DNA of 64,000 nt from positions 19,594-83,593 of the forward strand of contig JAAVHJ010000003.1 of NCBI GenBank assembly GCA_014799805.1. The letters run 5' to 3'. The notes beneath the pieces were generated by a model. The model saw only the letters and a list, made by a program, of their open reading frames with translations, had not been told where the DNA came from and ran no database searches. Shown here piece after piece: positions 33,391-41,937 of this stretch (position 1 is its first letter; each line of letters opens with the position of its first letter). The DNA comes from Ruminococcus sp. Lineage in GTDB: Bacteria > Bacillota > Clostridia > Oscillospirales > Ruminococcaceae. Made by a program: the position numbers and the translations under genes.

Positions 33391-34227
33391 ATGCGTGAAG
33401 AAATGGAAAATAGTTTAGATTTTGACGATGGGTTCGGCAGCGGTCTGGATGATTTCGATGATTTTATGGATTTCGATGATGATGACCCATTAAATGCAAC
33501 GGGTGTTTCAAGAAAAAGTCTGGTTATCTTTTTCTTGATTGATACATCAGGAAGTATGAAAGGCACAAAAATGGGGGAATTAAATGCCGTTATGGAAGAA
33601 TTAATTCCAGAAATCCGCCGTGTCGGTGAAGCGGATACAGACGTAAAAATTGCTGTGCTGACATTTTCAACTAATGTTATGTGGATGTATTCCGAGCCTA
33701 TTTCTATTGAAGATTTTGAATGGACAAGATTGCGTGCAGATGGTGTTACCAGTATGGGAGCAGCATTCAAAGAATTAAATATCAGAATGTCACGTAATAG
33801 CTTTTTAAATTCTCCGTCTTTATCTTTTGCACCTGTTATTTTCTTAATGACAGATGGTTATCCGTCAGATAATTACAAAGAAGGTCTTGCAGAATTACAG
33901 CAGAATTCTTGGTATAAATACGGCTTAAAAACTGCTCTTGGTATTGGGAAAGAAGCAGATGATGATATGCTTGCGGAATTCACAGGTACAAAAGATACTG
34001 TTGTACATGCGTATTCTGGCGGACAATTGGCACATTTAATTAAAGTCATTGCTGTTACTTCTTCTCAAATTGGTAGTAAGAGCATGACACTTTCTGATGA
34101 TTCCGGTCATGAATTGGGCATGGAAGATGTATTTGAAACAAAACAGAAAATGCTTGGTCAGCAGATTCAGGAAATTATTAAATCTGAGGGCTACGGCGAC
34201 AATGTTCCATTCGATGCTGGCTGGTAA
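33391..34227 (+). CDS. TerY-type von Willebrand factor A protein
   Basis: 278 residues. A very acidic N-terminus (1-33, FDDGFGSGLDDFDDFMDFDD) precedes a VWA domain with a complete MIDAS: DTSGS (51-55), threonine in DGVTSMGAA, and aspartate in LMTDGYPSD. It should bind a metal and a partner protein in the cytoplasm. TerY proteins occur with a PP2C phosphatase and a kinase; here the phosphatase follows by 36 bases. The acidic tail is unusual and could be a regulatory or phosphorylated segment. Confidence 0.9.
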   Translation: MREEMENSLDFDDGFGSGLDDFDDFMDFDDDDPLNATGVSRKSLVIFFLIDTSGSMKGTKMGELNAVMEELIPEIRRVGEADTDVKIAVLTFSTNVMWMYSEPISIEDFEWTRLRADGVTSMGAAFKELNIRMSRNSFLNSPSLSFAPVIFLMTDGYPSDNYKEGLAELQQNSWYKYGLKTALGIGKEADDDMLAEFTGTKDTVVHAYSGGQLAHLIKVIAVTSSQIGSKSMTLSDDSGHELGMEDVFETKQKMLGQQIQEIIKSEGYGDNVPFDAGW

Positions 34228-34263
34228 GACAGATAATAAAAAAACAGAAGGGAGGCATACACT

Positions 34264-35220
34264 ATGTATGAAGGATTTTGTCATTCTGTTATTGGTGCAA
34301 GCCATGTAGCAAAAGGGACAGTTTGTCAGGATTTTTCAAATTTCCAGTCCAACGAATCTTATTCGATTGCCGTTGTTGCAGATGGGCATGGAAGTAAGAA
34401 ACATTTCAGGAGTGATGTAGGGTCACGCCTTGCTGTGCGTGCTACACTGCGTACTGTGCGTAATTTTTACAGAGACCCTGAAGAATTTGAAGAAAATTTT
34501 CTGGAAAATCCAAAAGATATTATTACAAAAATTGAAAAACAGATTATTTCACGCTGGAATCGTGAAATTTCTAAGCATTACCGCAAAAATCCTGTTACAG
34601 ATGAAGAAAAAGCCCCATTCACAGAAGAACAATATGAATCTATCAAAATGGAATCTATATATGGAACAACACTGATTGCAGTTGTAATGGGCAAAGATTA
34701 TGTTTTTGGTATGCAAATTGGCGATGGAAGTCTTGTTTTGATTGATGAAGACGGTGAGGCAGAAATGCCCATTGCTGATGATGAATCTGCACCAGCAAAT
34801 TTGACAGCTTCTATGTGTAATTCAAATGCAATTGACATGTTTCATAGTTTTTATCTGATAGATAATCCTATGGCAGTATTTGTATCTACAGATGGATTAT
34901 TTACTTCGTTCAGAAGTGAAGATGATTTTCTGGATTATCACACAATTATTGCAAGTCATTTAGAACAAATGCCTGATTTTGACAGGGTAATTATTAGAAA
35001 TTTAACCAAAAGAACAAATTTCGGCACACAGGACGATATTTCATTGTCTTGCTTGTTTAATAAAACACTTGTCGCTGAAGGAGCAGAAGCACTGAAACAT
35101 CAGGTTGAAAAAAATAAAGCCCGTGCAGAAATGCGAAAAGCTGAACATCAGGCAAAACTTGCCAAACAAAGATTAAAAAATCAGCTCCGCAGAAATCCCA
35201 ATATTGCTGTAGAAGAATAA
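34264..35220 (+). CDS. PP2C-family protein phosphatase (TerY-P phosphatase)
   Basis: 318 residues. PP2C motifs in order: CQDFSNF (D23), VADGHGSKKH (D40, G41), YGTTLIAVV, FGMQIGDGSLVLI, FVSTDGLFTSF and TQDDISLSCLF. The metal-binding aspartates are all present. A basic helical tail (about 270-318) may anchor it to partners. It would reverse phosphorylation by the kinase two genes upstream. A strong GGGAGG ribosome site precedes the ATG. Confidence 0.92.
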   Translation: MYEGFCHSVIGASHVAKGTVCQDFSNFQSNESYSIAVVADGHGSKKHFRSDVGSRLAVRATLRTVRNFYRDPEEFEENFLENPKDIITKIEKQIISRWNREISKHYRKNPVTDEEKAPFTEEQYESIKMESIYGTTLIAVVMGKDYVFGMQIGDGSLVLIDEDGEAEMPIADDESAPANLTASMCNSNAIDMFHSFYLIDNPMAVFVSTDGLFTSFRSEDDFLDYHTIIASHLEQMPDFDRVIIRNLTKRTNFGTQDDISLSCLFNKTLVAEGAEALKHQVEKNKARAEMRKAEHQAKLAKQRLKNQLRRNPNIAVEE

Positions 35221-35300
35221 TATCATATTTGCTGATAGTAGTTCCATCAAGTCAGGCTTTCTGAAAAAAAGCCTGACTATCATGTCAGCATTAAGAAAGG
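35221..35300 (+). promoter_or_regulatory. Long intercistronic hairpin before the deaminase-like gene
   Basis: AGTCAGGCTT and AAGCCTGACT pair perfectly (about 35253-35280), and TGCTGATAG further out can pair with CTAT ... TCAGCA. The 3' arm ends just before the AAGAAAGG ribosome region. No T-run follows, so it is more likely an mRNA-stability or translation element than a terminator. Confidence 0.5.
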
Positions 35301-35311
35301 CAGGTAATTTC

Positions 35312-36505
35312 ATGGAATCAAAAGATTTTTATAATCAAGCGATAAAACTAATGAATGATATTAAAAACATTGAACCGCAACTTGTTTCTGGAAGTGATTC
35401 TGAACTTTGTGTATTAACAACAGATAAACAGACTGTTTATGCTGGTATTACAAGTGTGAAAATCAGTGACGGAAAAATTATGCGTGCATGTCCAGAATTC
35501 AACGCTATCATGACAATGATTGCAGCTGGTGAAATTACAGTAGAAAAGCTGATCACAATTTCTTTTAACAGTAAAGAAGTCAGCCAACCTTGTCCAGAAT
35601 GTGTGAAACTGCTTTGTGATACAAATCCTGATAACAGAGATACAGAAATTTATGTATCTCCAAATCAAGTTTCAAAAGCATCAGAATTATTTACTTCTGA
35701 TATAAATACAACAGATACAGATGTAAATATAACTACACATGAAAATAAATCAGCTCCGCTAACAGGATTTGCAACTGTTTCTGAACCAGTTTCACCTCCG
35801 CCTACAATAAATAAATCTTCTAAAAATCCACTTCCTTCTGCGAATGATTTCCTTGGTTTTGCCACAGAAGGCGATGATTTCGGTTTTGAAGCGGCAGAAG
35901 TTCCACAAGAACCTGAAGAACAAAACGAATTTGAAGAAAAACCTACTGCAAATCAGGATAATCCGTTTTATGCTCCGCCTACCATGCAAACACCTGCACC
36001 TAATATTATGCAACAACAATCTGTTTATCAACAACAGCCTTATCAGCAACCACAATATCAGCAATCACCTTATCAACAACAAACAGGTATGCCGAATTCT
36101 TATTATTATCCACAATATCAGCAACCACCACAGCCTAATTCTTATTATTATAATCAACCACAAGGGCAACAAAGCATCTACATGCAACCGCAAGGACAAC
36201 AAAGCCTTTACCTGCAACCTCAGCAAAGCGTATATTTAAATCAATCATCAACAAACAGTCAAGCTGTTTCTAATTATTATGGACAGCCACAACAGCAATC
36301 AAGCTATTATTCCACACCACCTGTTGCAAAAAATCCCGAAAGCTCAACGTTCAAGAATCGGCTTGCAAATTTTATGGACGATGAAACGGGAATCCCATCA
36401 AGTCCCCAAGAAACCGCAACACTTTCTAAAGCTGAAATGCTGAAACAGGCAAAAGAAAGGAAAAAGCTTGCAAAAATGGAAGCAAAAAAACGTGGTAAAA
36501 ATTAA
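35312..36505 (+). CDS. Cytidine/blasticidin-deaminase-like domain fused to Q/P/Y-rich tail
   Basis: 397 residues from MESKDFYNQAIKLMNDIKNI; this ATG has AAGG and GCAGG upstream, while the ATG at 35282 lies in the hairpin. Residues about 25-120 follow the cytidine deaminase layout. VYAGITSV is followed by C60-P61-E62 (RACPEFNAI, zinc cysteine and catalytic glutamate), then P93-C94-x2-C97 (SQPCPECVKLL, two zinc cysteines) and TEIYVS. This resembles blasticidin-S deaminase. A long disordered part (about 130-365) is rich in Y/Q/P repeats, and the C-terminus is basic (KQAKERKKLAKMEAKKRG). It ends the TerY-P cluster. The substrate is unknown; a non-catalytic zinc fold is possible. Confidence 0.65.
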   Translation: MESKDFYNQAIKLMNDIKNIEPQLVSGSDSELCVLTTDKQTVYAGITSVKISDGKIMRACPEFNAIMTMIAAGEITVEKLITISFNSKEVSQPCPECVKLLCDTNPDNRDTEIYVSPNQVSKASELFTSDINTTDTDVNITTHENKSAPLTGFATVSEPVSPPPTINKSSKNPLPSANDFLGFATEGDDFGFEAAEVPQEPEEQNEFEEKPTANQDNPFYAPPTMQTPAPNIMQQQSVYQQQPYQQPQYQQSPYQQQTGMPNSYYYPQYQQPPQPNSYYYNQPQGQQSIYMQPQGQQSLYLQPQQSVYLNQSSTNSQAVSNYYGQPQQQSSYYSTPPVAKNPESSTFKNRLANFMDDETGIPSSPQETATLSKAEMLKQAKERKKLAKMEAKKRGKN

Positions 36506-36523
36506 TTTATTTTAATAATACAG

Positions 36524-36550
36524 GCTATGGCATTATGTCATAGCTTTTTT
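36524..36550 (+). terminator. Terminator of the TerY-P/deaminase cluster
   Basis: GCTATG pairs with CATAGC around GCATTATGT, followed by TTTTTT. Confidence 0.8.
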
Positions 36551-36560
36551 ATTATGTTAT

Positions 36561-36595
36561 AAAAAACAGCCCCTATTTGCAATAGGGACTGTATT
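36561..36595 (-). terminator. Terminator of the pectate lyase gene
   Basis: On the minus strand CAGTCCCTATT pairs with AATAGGGGCTG around GCA, followed by TTTTTT. Confidence 0.8.
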
Positions 36596-36614
36596 TGCAA
36601 CTATTATTTGAAAA

Positions 36615-39600
36615 TTACTGAATTGGGAAATCAGATTCTGATAATAACTTAACAACCAGTTTCATAACATTCAAAGAGTCTGCAGGCTCTACTTTCTTAT
36701 TCTGGTCAACGTCAGCATTTAAGAATCCCTGTGATTCCAAAGTTCTTTGACTAAGAATTGTCTTATTCATTGTAATAATATCTAAAATATCAACCTGACC
36801 ATCTACATTCGCATCGCCCCAAACAACATTTCTTGTTGTTGTTTCCTCAGGTGTTGTTTCCTCAGGCTTTGTTTCTTCAGGCTTTGTTTCTTCGGGCTTT
36901 GTTTCTTCGGGCTTTGTTTCTTCGGGCTTTGTCTCCTCAGGTTTTGGTTCAATAGGGTCTGTTGTTGCATCAAATGAAATTGCAGGTGTTGCTGTCTGTG
37001 TCATACCACTTGCCATATGATAACCTAATGCTGCATAAGTGCCATCAGATGGTGTTTCTGCAAAACCAGCAGGTTTTGGAGAACCGTCTGCATTTCTCCA
37101 TGCAGTATGGAAATCTGTTCCCATTTCAGGAACACTTAACGTCATGAAATCAGAATCCGCAGGTGTAATGACATCACCTAGTTTTGCACCATTGGTCATT
37201 GTTTCACTCTTAGCAAAATAATACTTGCTGTTATAATATACAGAATTTGTCATTTCACCAACAAATTTATCGTTAGAAATCTTTATACCTTTTGCATTTG
37301 TCTTAGAAACTTTATCTGTATTAATATAAGTCATTAAATTATCAAATTTGGTCACAGTATCTGTACAACGATAAACCATATAATTCGCTTTGCCATTACC
37401 GCCAATGCCATTATTATAGGCTGTACAATTTTTCAGACTACCAAGTTTCGGATTATTATTATCCGTAAAGCCACAGTTTAAATTTTCAAATGCAAGGCAG
37501 TTTTCTACAACATGTGCTGAACCAACACCGCCCCCGCCAAGTTTAAAGCCATTGCCATCACAATCGCCATAGCCTCTGCCATCTTCTGTGAAACCGTTTC
37601 TAAATGCAATGCAATTCTTGAGTGTAACGATACCAATCGGACCAGTTTCTGATTTTGCATATAAATCCCAGCCGTCATCAGAGTTATTATAAGAGATACA
37701 GCCGTCAAAAACATTACCTTCACCGCAAGTTAATTTTGCTGCGAAACCGTCCGCATTTTCCATAGTTTCATCATCACAGTTATTTTTTGCTGTGCAGTTT
37801 TTAATAATATTATTAGATGGCCAATCTGCAATTGTTGCGGCATCTGTTCTATAACGTGAAATTTGCAGACCTGTATCCTGATTTGCACTAAATACCATCA
37901 TTTCAATGATATTATTATTACCAGATAAAAGCATGCCATTATCACCAGCTTTGGTAATTTCAAAGCCATAGAAATGCCAGTAAGAACCATCTAATATAAT
38001 TCCTCTGTTGGCATTATCTGTTTTCATAGCAGAAAAATCAAATACAACTTTTGCATTATTATACGCACAAACTGTTTTATATTTACCTACTTCACCAGAA
38101 TTATTCTGGTCAATTAAAATCGTTTCACTGAAATTATAAGTACCCTCTAACAAATATACAATACCACCAGCAGGGACATTTTGAATTGCATTTACTACGC
38201 TTGTTGGTTCTGCTACAGTTTTACCAGAGCCTGTGCCATCAGGTGATGCATAAATTACTTGTGTATAGCTTACATCTCCAGGGGTTACAGTTGGTTGTGT
38301 AGGTGTTGTTGGTTCAGTTTTATCTGTTGGCTTTGTTTCTTCTGTTGGTTTGGTAGCTTGTGTCGGTTCTGTTGCATTCGGGTCTGTAGAATCTGTAAAT
38401 CCACTGCCAATTGCAACAATTCTATCTTTGTAAGCAACTAATGCATCTTTTAACGCTTGATTCACTGCATAGCTTTCATCATCTACAGAATTATCAAATT
38501 GCCATTGCAAGTCACCGCCTTGCACACGTCCAGCATTTGCTGTTACAATTGCAGGAACATCTTCTGTTTTATCTGGTGTATAGCTATACATAGTATCTGC
38601 TGTATCAAAATTATTATAACTACTACCGCCCTGTTTAGCCGTAACAGAAGATGGCACTTTTTCATCTCTGGAACTTGCCTCATAGGCATCAAATTCTGTG
38701 TTATTGCTTTGATAAGTCACATAATCTTTCTGTCCAGTCATGAAATTACCAAATGACTTGATAATACCACCATTTTCACCAGAGAATGTCCCTGTTCCAT
38801 AAGCAATATCAGATCCCTGCATAGAGCTAAGCATAGGATATTTACAATTTCTGAAATAATTATTTTCTACAAATGCAGATGCACCTAAAGTGACACCAAC
38901 ACCATATTTTGCATTGCCGTCATAATAGTTATTATAAATATGCACAGTGCAAGTTCTGATTCTTGGGTGACGTGAATCAGAATGGTCATACCAGTTATGA
39001 TGATATGTAACATAATTTTCTGTCGTTTCTGATTTCATGCCTTGTAAATTACATTTGCCGTTGTCATAGAAATGATTATAAGAATGTGTTACATAAGTAG
39101 ATTTTTTCGTATCTAATGCACCATCACCTTTTACTTGGTCAGCATCAGAGCCAGCATCACCATAGTAGAAATCGCAGTGATGTACCCATACATGGTCATT
39201 ATCTTGTTGCAATCCGCAATTATCGCCTTCACTGCTGTTACAGTTCATAAAAGCAACATTTCTAACTTCGACATTAGAGCTGCCTTTCATGACAATTCCG
39301 AATCCATTTATTGTTGTATCTTTGCCGATACCTTCAAGTGTTAAACCACAAGTAGCACCATCAACATATAAATCGCCTTTTGTCAAAACTTCAGGGTCAG
39401 TAATATTACCAATAAATCTGATTACAACAGGTCCTACTTTCTCATTACTTTTTAGCCCTAAAATAATATTTTGCACACCAACTAATTCTGTGTCCTTGCC
39501 TTTTTTATCAGGCAATGTTACTGTTACAGTATCTTTTGTTGCTTCTGTTACATAAATAACAGTTGCATTTTCTTTTAATGTTCCGTCATCGTTATAAGCA

Positions 39601-40040
39601 CCAGAAGATGTGCCATTAACAAAACCAAATCCAGAACGGTCATTTGCTGTGGAAGTGATTTTTGTTTCACCTGCTTTAGATGCATCTTCTTTACCATCAA
39701 TAATTGGCACAACTTTAATCGTATGAGAACCTGCTTTTAATCCAACTGCATCTACACGGAAACAATCTGGATATTGGCGAATTAACATAGAATCAATCTG
39801 TGTGCCATCTACATAGGCATTATAGCCTGTTGCATTGGTAACAGCTGTCCATTCTGCATAGGCACCCTCTGTATAACCATCTTGTGCAGTAAATTTCACA
39901 CTGTTTTCACTTGCTGTTGCAATAATGCTATTAGCTGGAAGCGTTGTAACTGCTTGTGCCATTGTCGCACTAACTGTACCAGCCATTGTTGCCATAGCTA
40001 AAATTACTGCCAGACAAGTTTTCATTGCTCGCATCTTCAT
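36615..40040 (-). CDS. Two-domain pectate lyase (PL1 + PL9) with type I dockerin
   Basis: 1141 residues, secreted (signal peptide about 1-30, ending ATMAQA). A PL1 pectate lyase (about 90-480) has WVHHCDFYYGDAGSDADQVKGD-region calcium aspartates and HSDSRHPRIRTC with the catalytic arginine. A T/P linker (about 550-595) leads to a PL9 parallel beta-helix (about 597-1000). A repeated KPEET linker (1040-1070) precedes a type I dockerin with two calcium loops, DANVDGQVDILD and DVDQNKKVEPAD. It cleaves polygalacturonate by beta-elimination and should plug into a cellulosome scaffold. No cohesin is in the window. Confidence 0.92.
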   Translation of the reverse strand: MKMRAMKTCLAVILAMATMAGTVSATMAQAVTTLPANSIIATASENSVKFTAQDGYTEGAYAEWTAVTNATGYNAYVDGTQIDSMLIRQYPDCFRVDAVGLKAGSHTIKVVPIIDGKEDASKAGETKITSTANDRSGFGFVNGTSSGAYNDDGTLKENATVIYVTEATKDTVTVTLPDKKGKDTELVGVQNIILGLKSNEKVGPVVIRFIGNITDPEVLTKGDLYVDGATCGLTLEGIGKDTTINGFGIVMKGSSNVEVRNVAFMNCNSSEGDNCGLQQDNDHVWVHHCDFYYGDAGSDADQVKGDGALDTKKSTYVTHSYNHFYDNGKCNLQGMKSETTENYVTYHHNWYDHSDSRHPRIRTCTVHIYNNYYDGNAKYGVGVTLGASAFVENNYFRNCKYPMLSSMQGSDIAYGTGTFSGENGGIIKSFGNFMTGQKDYVTYQSNNTEFDAYEASSRDEKVPSSVTAKQGGSSYNNFDTADTMYSYTPDKTEDVPAIVTANAGRVQGGDLQWQFDNSVDDESYAVNQALKDALVAYKDRIVAIGSGFTDSTDPNATEPTQATKPTEETKPTDKTEPTTPTQPTVTPGDVSYTQVIYASPDGTGSGKTVAEPTSVVNAIQNVPAGGIVYLLEGTYNFSETILIDQNNSGEVGKYKTVCAYNNAKVVFDFSAMKTDNANRGIILDGSYWHFYGFEITKAGDNGMLLSGNNNIIEMMVFSANQDTGLQISRYRTDAATIADWPSNNIIKNCTAKNNCDDETMENADGFAAKLTCGEGNVFDGCISYNNSDDGWDLYAKSETGPIGIVTLKNCIAFRNGFTEDGRGYGDCDGNGFKLGGGGVGSAHVVENCLAFENLNCGFTDNNNPKLGSLKNCTAYNNGIGGNGKANYMVYRCTDTVTKFDNLMTYINTDKVSKTNAKGIKISNDKFVGEMTNSVYYNSKYYFAKSETMTNGAKLGDVITPADSDFMTLSVPEMGTDFHTAWRNADGSPKPAGFAETPSDGTYAALGYHMASGMTQTATPAISFDATTDPIEPKPEETKPEETKPEETKPEETKPEETKPEETTPEETTTRNVVWGDANVDGQVDILDIITMNKTILSQRTLESQGFLNADVDQNKKVEPADSLNVMKLVVKLLSESDFPIQ
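36839..36950 (-). repeat. 15-nt tandem repeat coding KPEET linker
   Basis: Seven to eight near-identical 15-base units (plus strand form GGCTTTGTTTCTTCG) lie between the PL9 and dockerin domains. Differences are mostly silent. Linker length probably varies between strains. Confidence 0.9.
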
Positions 40041-40226
40041 TTAAAAAATTTCCCCTTTCAAAATCAATTCAGTTATTAGAAATATAACTGTATTTTACTG
40101 TAAATTATAACAGAAATTTTACTAAAATACAATTGACGTTTTTAACAAATTATAGTTATTTTTTTATATAATTTGCATAAGAGTGAATATAGTTATATAT
40201 TTAATTAATTAAATTTGCATAACTTC

Positions 40227-40255
40227 TTGACAAGCATTAAATTTCATGCTATAAT
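40227..40255 (+). promoter_or_regulatory. Promoter of the reverse rubrerythrin gene
   Basis: TTGACA, 17 bases, TATAAT. Just downstream, TAACAGG (40263-40269) and CCTGTTA (40276-40282) form a perfect palindrome with a six-base centre, at about +7. It is either an operator or a 5' stabilising hairpin. Confidence 0.8.
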
Positions 40256-40314
40256 AAATTTGTAACAGGGCTTATCCTGTTATAAATTTACTTAAATAAG
40301 GAGTTTTGATTTTT

Positions 40315-40866
40315 ATGAAGACTTATGTATGTCCTGTATGTGGTTACGTTCATGAGGGCGAAGAACCACCAGAAAAATGTCCGCAATGTGGTGTAGCTGG
40401 CGAAAAATTCATCGCAAAAGAATCTGACGAAAAGCTTGTATTTGCTTGCGAACATGAAGTCGGCATTGCAAAATCTGTCACTGACCAAGAAATTTTAGAT
40501 GGTCTGCATGCAAATTTCAATGGAGAATGTACCGAAGTTGGCATGTATCTTGCAATGGCAAGAGTCGCATTCCGTGAAGGTTATCCTGAAATTGGTCTGT
40601 ACTGGGAAAAAGCTGCTTATGAAGAAGCAGAACATGCTGCAAAATTTGCAGAATTGCTTGGTGAAGTTGTTTCTTCTTCTACAAAGGAAAATCTTGAAAA
40701 GCGTGTTGCAGCTGAACATGGTGCAACTGATGGCAAATTGCAACTTGCAAAACGTGCAAAAGAATTAAATTTAGATGCAATTCATGACACTGTACATGAA
40801 ATGGCAAAAGATGAAGCACGTCATGGCAAAGCGTTTGAAGGCTTATTAAAACGCTATTTTGGTTAA
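40315..40866 (+). CDS. Reverse rubrerythrin (NADH peroxidase)
   Basis: 183 residues from [20 protein letters not shown] behind AAGGAG. An N-terminal rubredoxin-like iron site (CPVCG ... CPQCG, residues 6-27) precedes a ferritin-like di-iron domain (about 55-183). Carboxylate/His motifs are [25 protein letters not shown] and [12 protein letters not shown]. This order, opposite to classical rubrerythrin, defines reverse rubrerythrins. They reduce peroxide and oxygen with NADH-derived electrons and are a major oxygen defence of clostridia. The gene is monocistronic with its own terminator. Confidence 0.95.
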   Translation: MKTYVCPVCGYVHEGEEPPEKCPQCGVAGEKFIAKESDEKLVFACEHEVGIAKSVTDQEILDGLHANFNGECTEVGMYLAMARVAFREGYPEIGLYWEKAAYEEAEHAAKFAELLGEVVSSSTKENLEKRVAAEHGATDGKLQLAKRAKELNLDAIHDTVHEMAKDEARHGKAFEGLLKRYFG

Positions 40867-40883
40867 TCTCAAAACATCAAAAT

Positions 40884-40917
40884 AAAAAAGAGTAGATGTG
40901 ATATCTGCTCTTTTTTG
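40884..40917 (+). terminator. Terminator of the rubrerythrin gene
   Basis: AAAAAAGAG-t-AGAT pairs with ATCT-g-CTCTTTTTT around GTGAT. Confidence 0.85.
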
Positions 40918-41060
40918 TATATTTTATATAAAAATAATTTTATTTTTTTATGCATATATACAAAATTTAGAAGATTTTTAAAAAAAGTGTTGATATTTTC
41001 CCGAAATTTGTGTCTTATTAGTAAAGGAACTATTTCTGTCACAAAGAGGAGGAAAATTTT

Positions 41061-41324
41061 ATGGCAAAAGAATATTTAAAAACCAGACAATATATGCATG
41101 TCAGAATTAAAACTTTTCGGAAACAAGCACGTCTTACACAAGAAGAAATGTCAAAACTGCTTGGCATTAGCAGAAGAACTTATGCAAATTATGAACGTGG
41201 TATTCATGCGATGCCTGCCGAAATATTAGTAGATATTGCAGATATCTTTCATACTAGTTTGGATTATCTCACAGGACATGAAAATTTGTTAAACAATAGG
41301 GGGGATAATTATATTAAATTATGA
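41061..41324 (+). CDS. XRE-family transcriptional regulator
   Basis: 87 residues; the helix-turn-helix (about 14-70) reads RIKTFRKQARLTQEEMSKLL and GISRRTYANYERG, ending in SLDYLTGH. GAGGAGG precedes the start. It leads a small cluster with two membrane-associated proteins and a DUF7660-like protein, which it may regulate. No phage genes adjoin, so it is probably a resident operon regulator. Confidence 0.9.
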   Translation: MAKEYLKTRQYMHVRIKTFRKQARLTQEEMSKLLGISRRTYANYERGIHAMPAEILVDIADIFHTSLDYLTGHENLLNNRGDNYIKL

Positions 41325-41325
41325 T

Positions 41326-41937
41326 TTGATTAAAAAATATAAAAAGCCTAATGCTTATAATTTATTATTTCTGGAACAGGAACTAAATCATATGCATGAA
41401 AATAGCTTTACATTAAAAAAAATAGATAATAAAAATAGATTTTATTTTAAAAAACAGCTCCCAAAAAGAAATATAAATTATTTTGTCTTAATTCCTGAAT
41501 TTGCATATGAAAGTAAACTTTGGTTTGACAGGTCTAAAAAATTAATTATAGAAACAGAACATATAGAAAAATATTTACTTGAAAATCATGTAACATATGA
41601 AAGATTTTATTGCGAAAAATTCAGTGGTTATATTTATAGATTAATAGATATTGATGATAATATATTATATCATTTAAAAAACTGTCGTTACCAAATGACA
41701 GAAAAATTTGCCAAACAAGAAATTCCAAGATATTCTTGCTGGTCTATTTTTTGTGTTTTTGTGATAATTATCGCACAAAAGCAAAATGAGATTGCTAGCT
41801 TTGTTTATTTTATTATTATCGGGTTAGTATTTATCTTTTTAACTTGGTCTAATATAAAAAATTTTAGAAAAATGAAACTTGATTATCGCAAAACTATCTC
41901 TGAAAAAGGTGAATTTTATGCTATATATAAAAAATAA
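41326..41937 (+). CDS. Hypothetical protein with two C-terminal membrane helices
   Basis: About 203 residues in a frame that begins at TTG 41326, two bases after the regulator's stop. The start is uncertain: the AGGGGGG run lies about 20 bases upstream and no ATG is available nearby. A soluble, lysine- and tyrosine-rich part (1-140) is followed by two hydrophobic segments (about 143-160 and 163-182) and a basic tail. No family recognised. Confidence 0.55.
   Translation: MIKKYKKPNAYNLLFLEQELNHMHENSFTLKKIDNKNRFYFKKQLPKRNINYFVLIPEFAYESKLWFDRSKKLIIETEHIEKYLLENHVTYERFYCEKFSGYIYRLIDIDDNILYHLKNCRYQMTEKFAKQEIPRYSCWSIFCVFVIIIAQKQNEIASFVYFIIIGLVFIFLTWSNIKNFRKMKLDYRKTISEKGEFYAIYKK

Noticed and set aside
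33306..33770. Minus-strand 154-codon frame opposite the VWA gene
   Set aside because: It is serine-rich antisense of the acidic and MIDAS-coding sequence, with no ribosome site.
36839..36950. 15-nt tandem repeat as a possible regulatory array
   Set aside because: It is in frame and encodes the KPEET linker between PL9 and dockerin.
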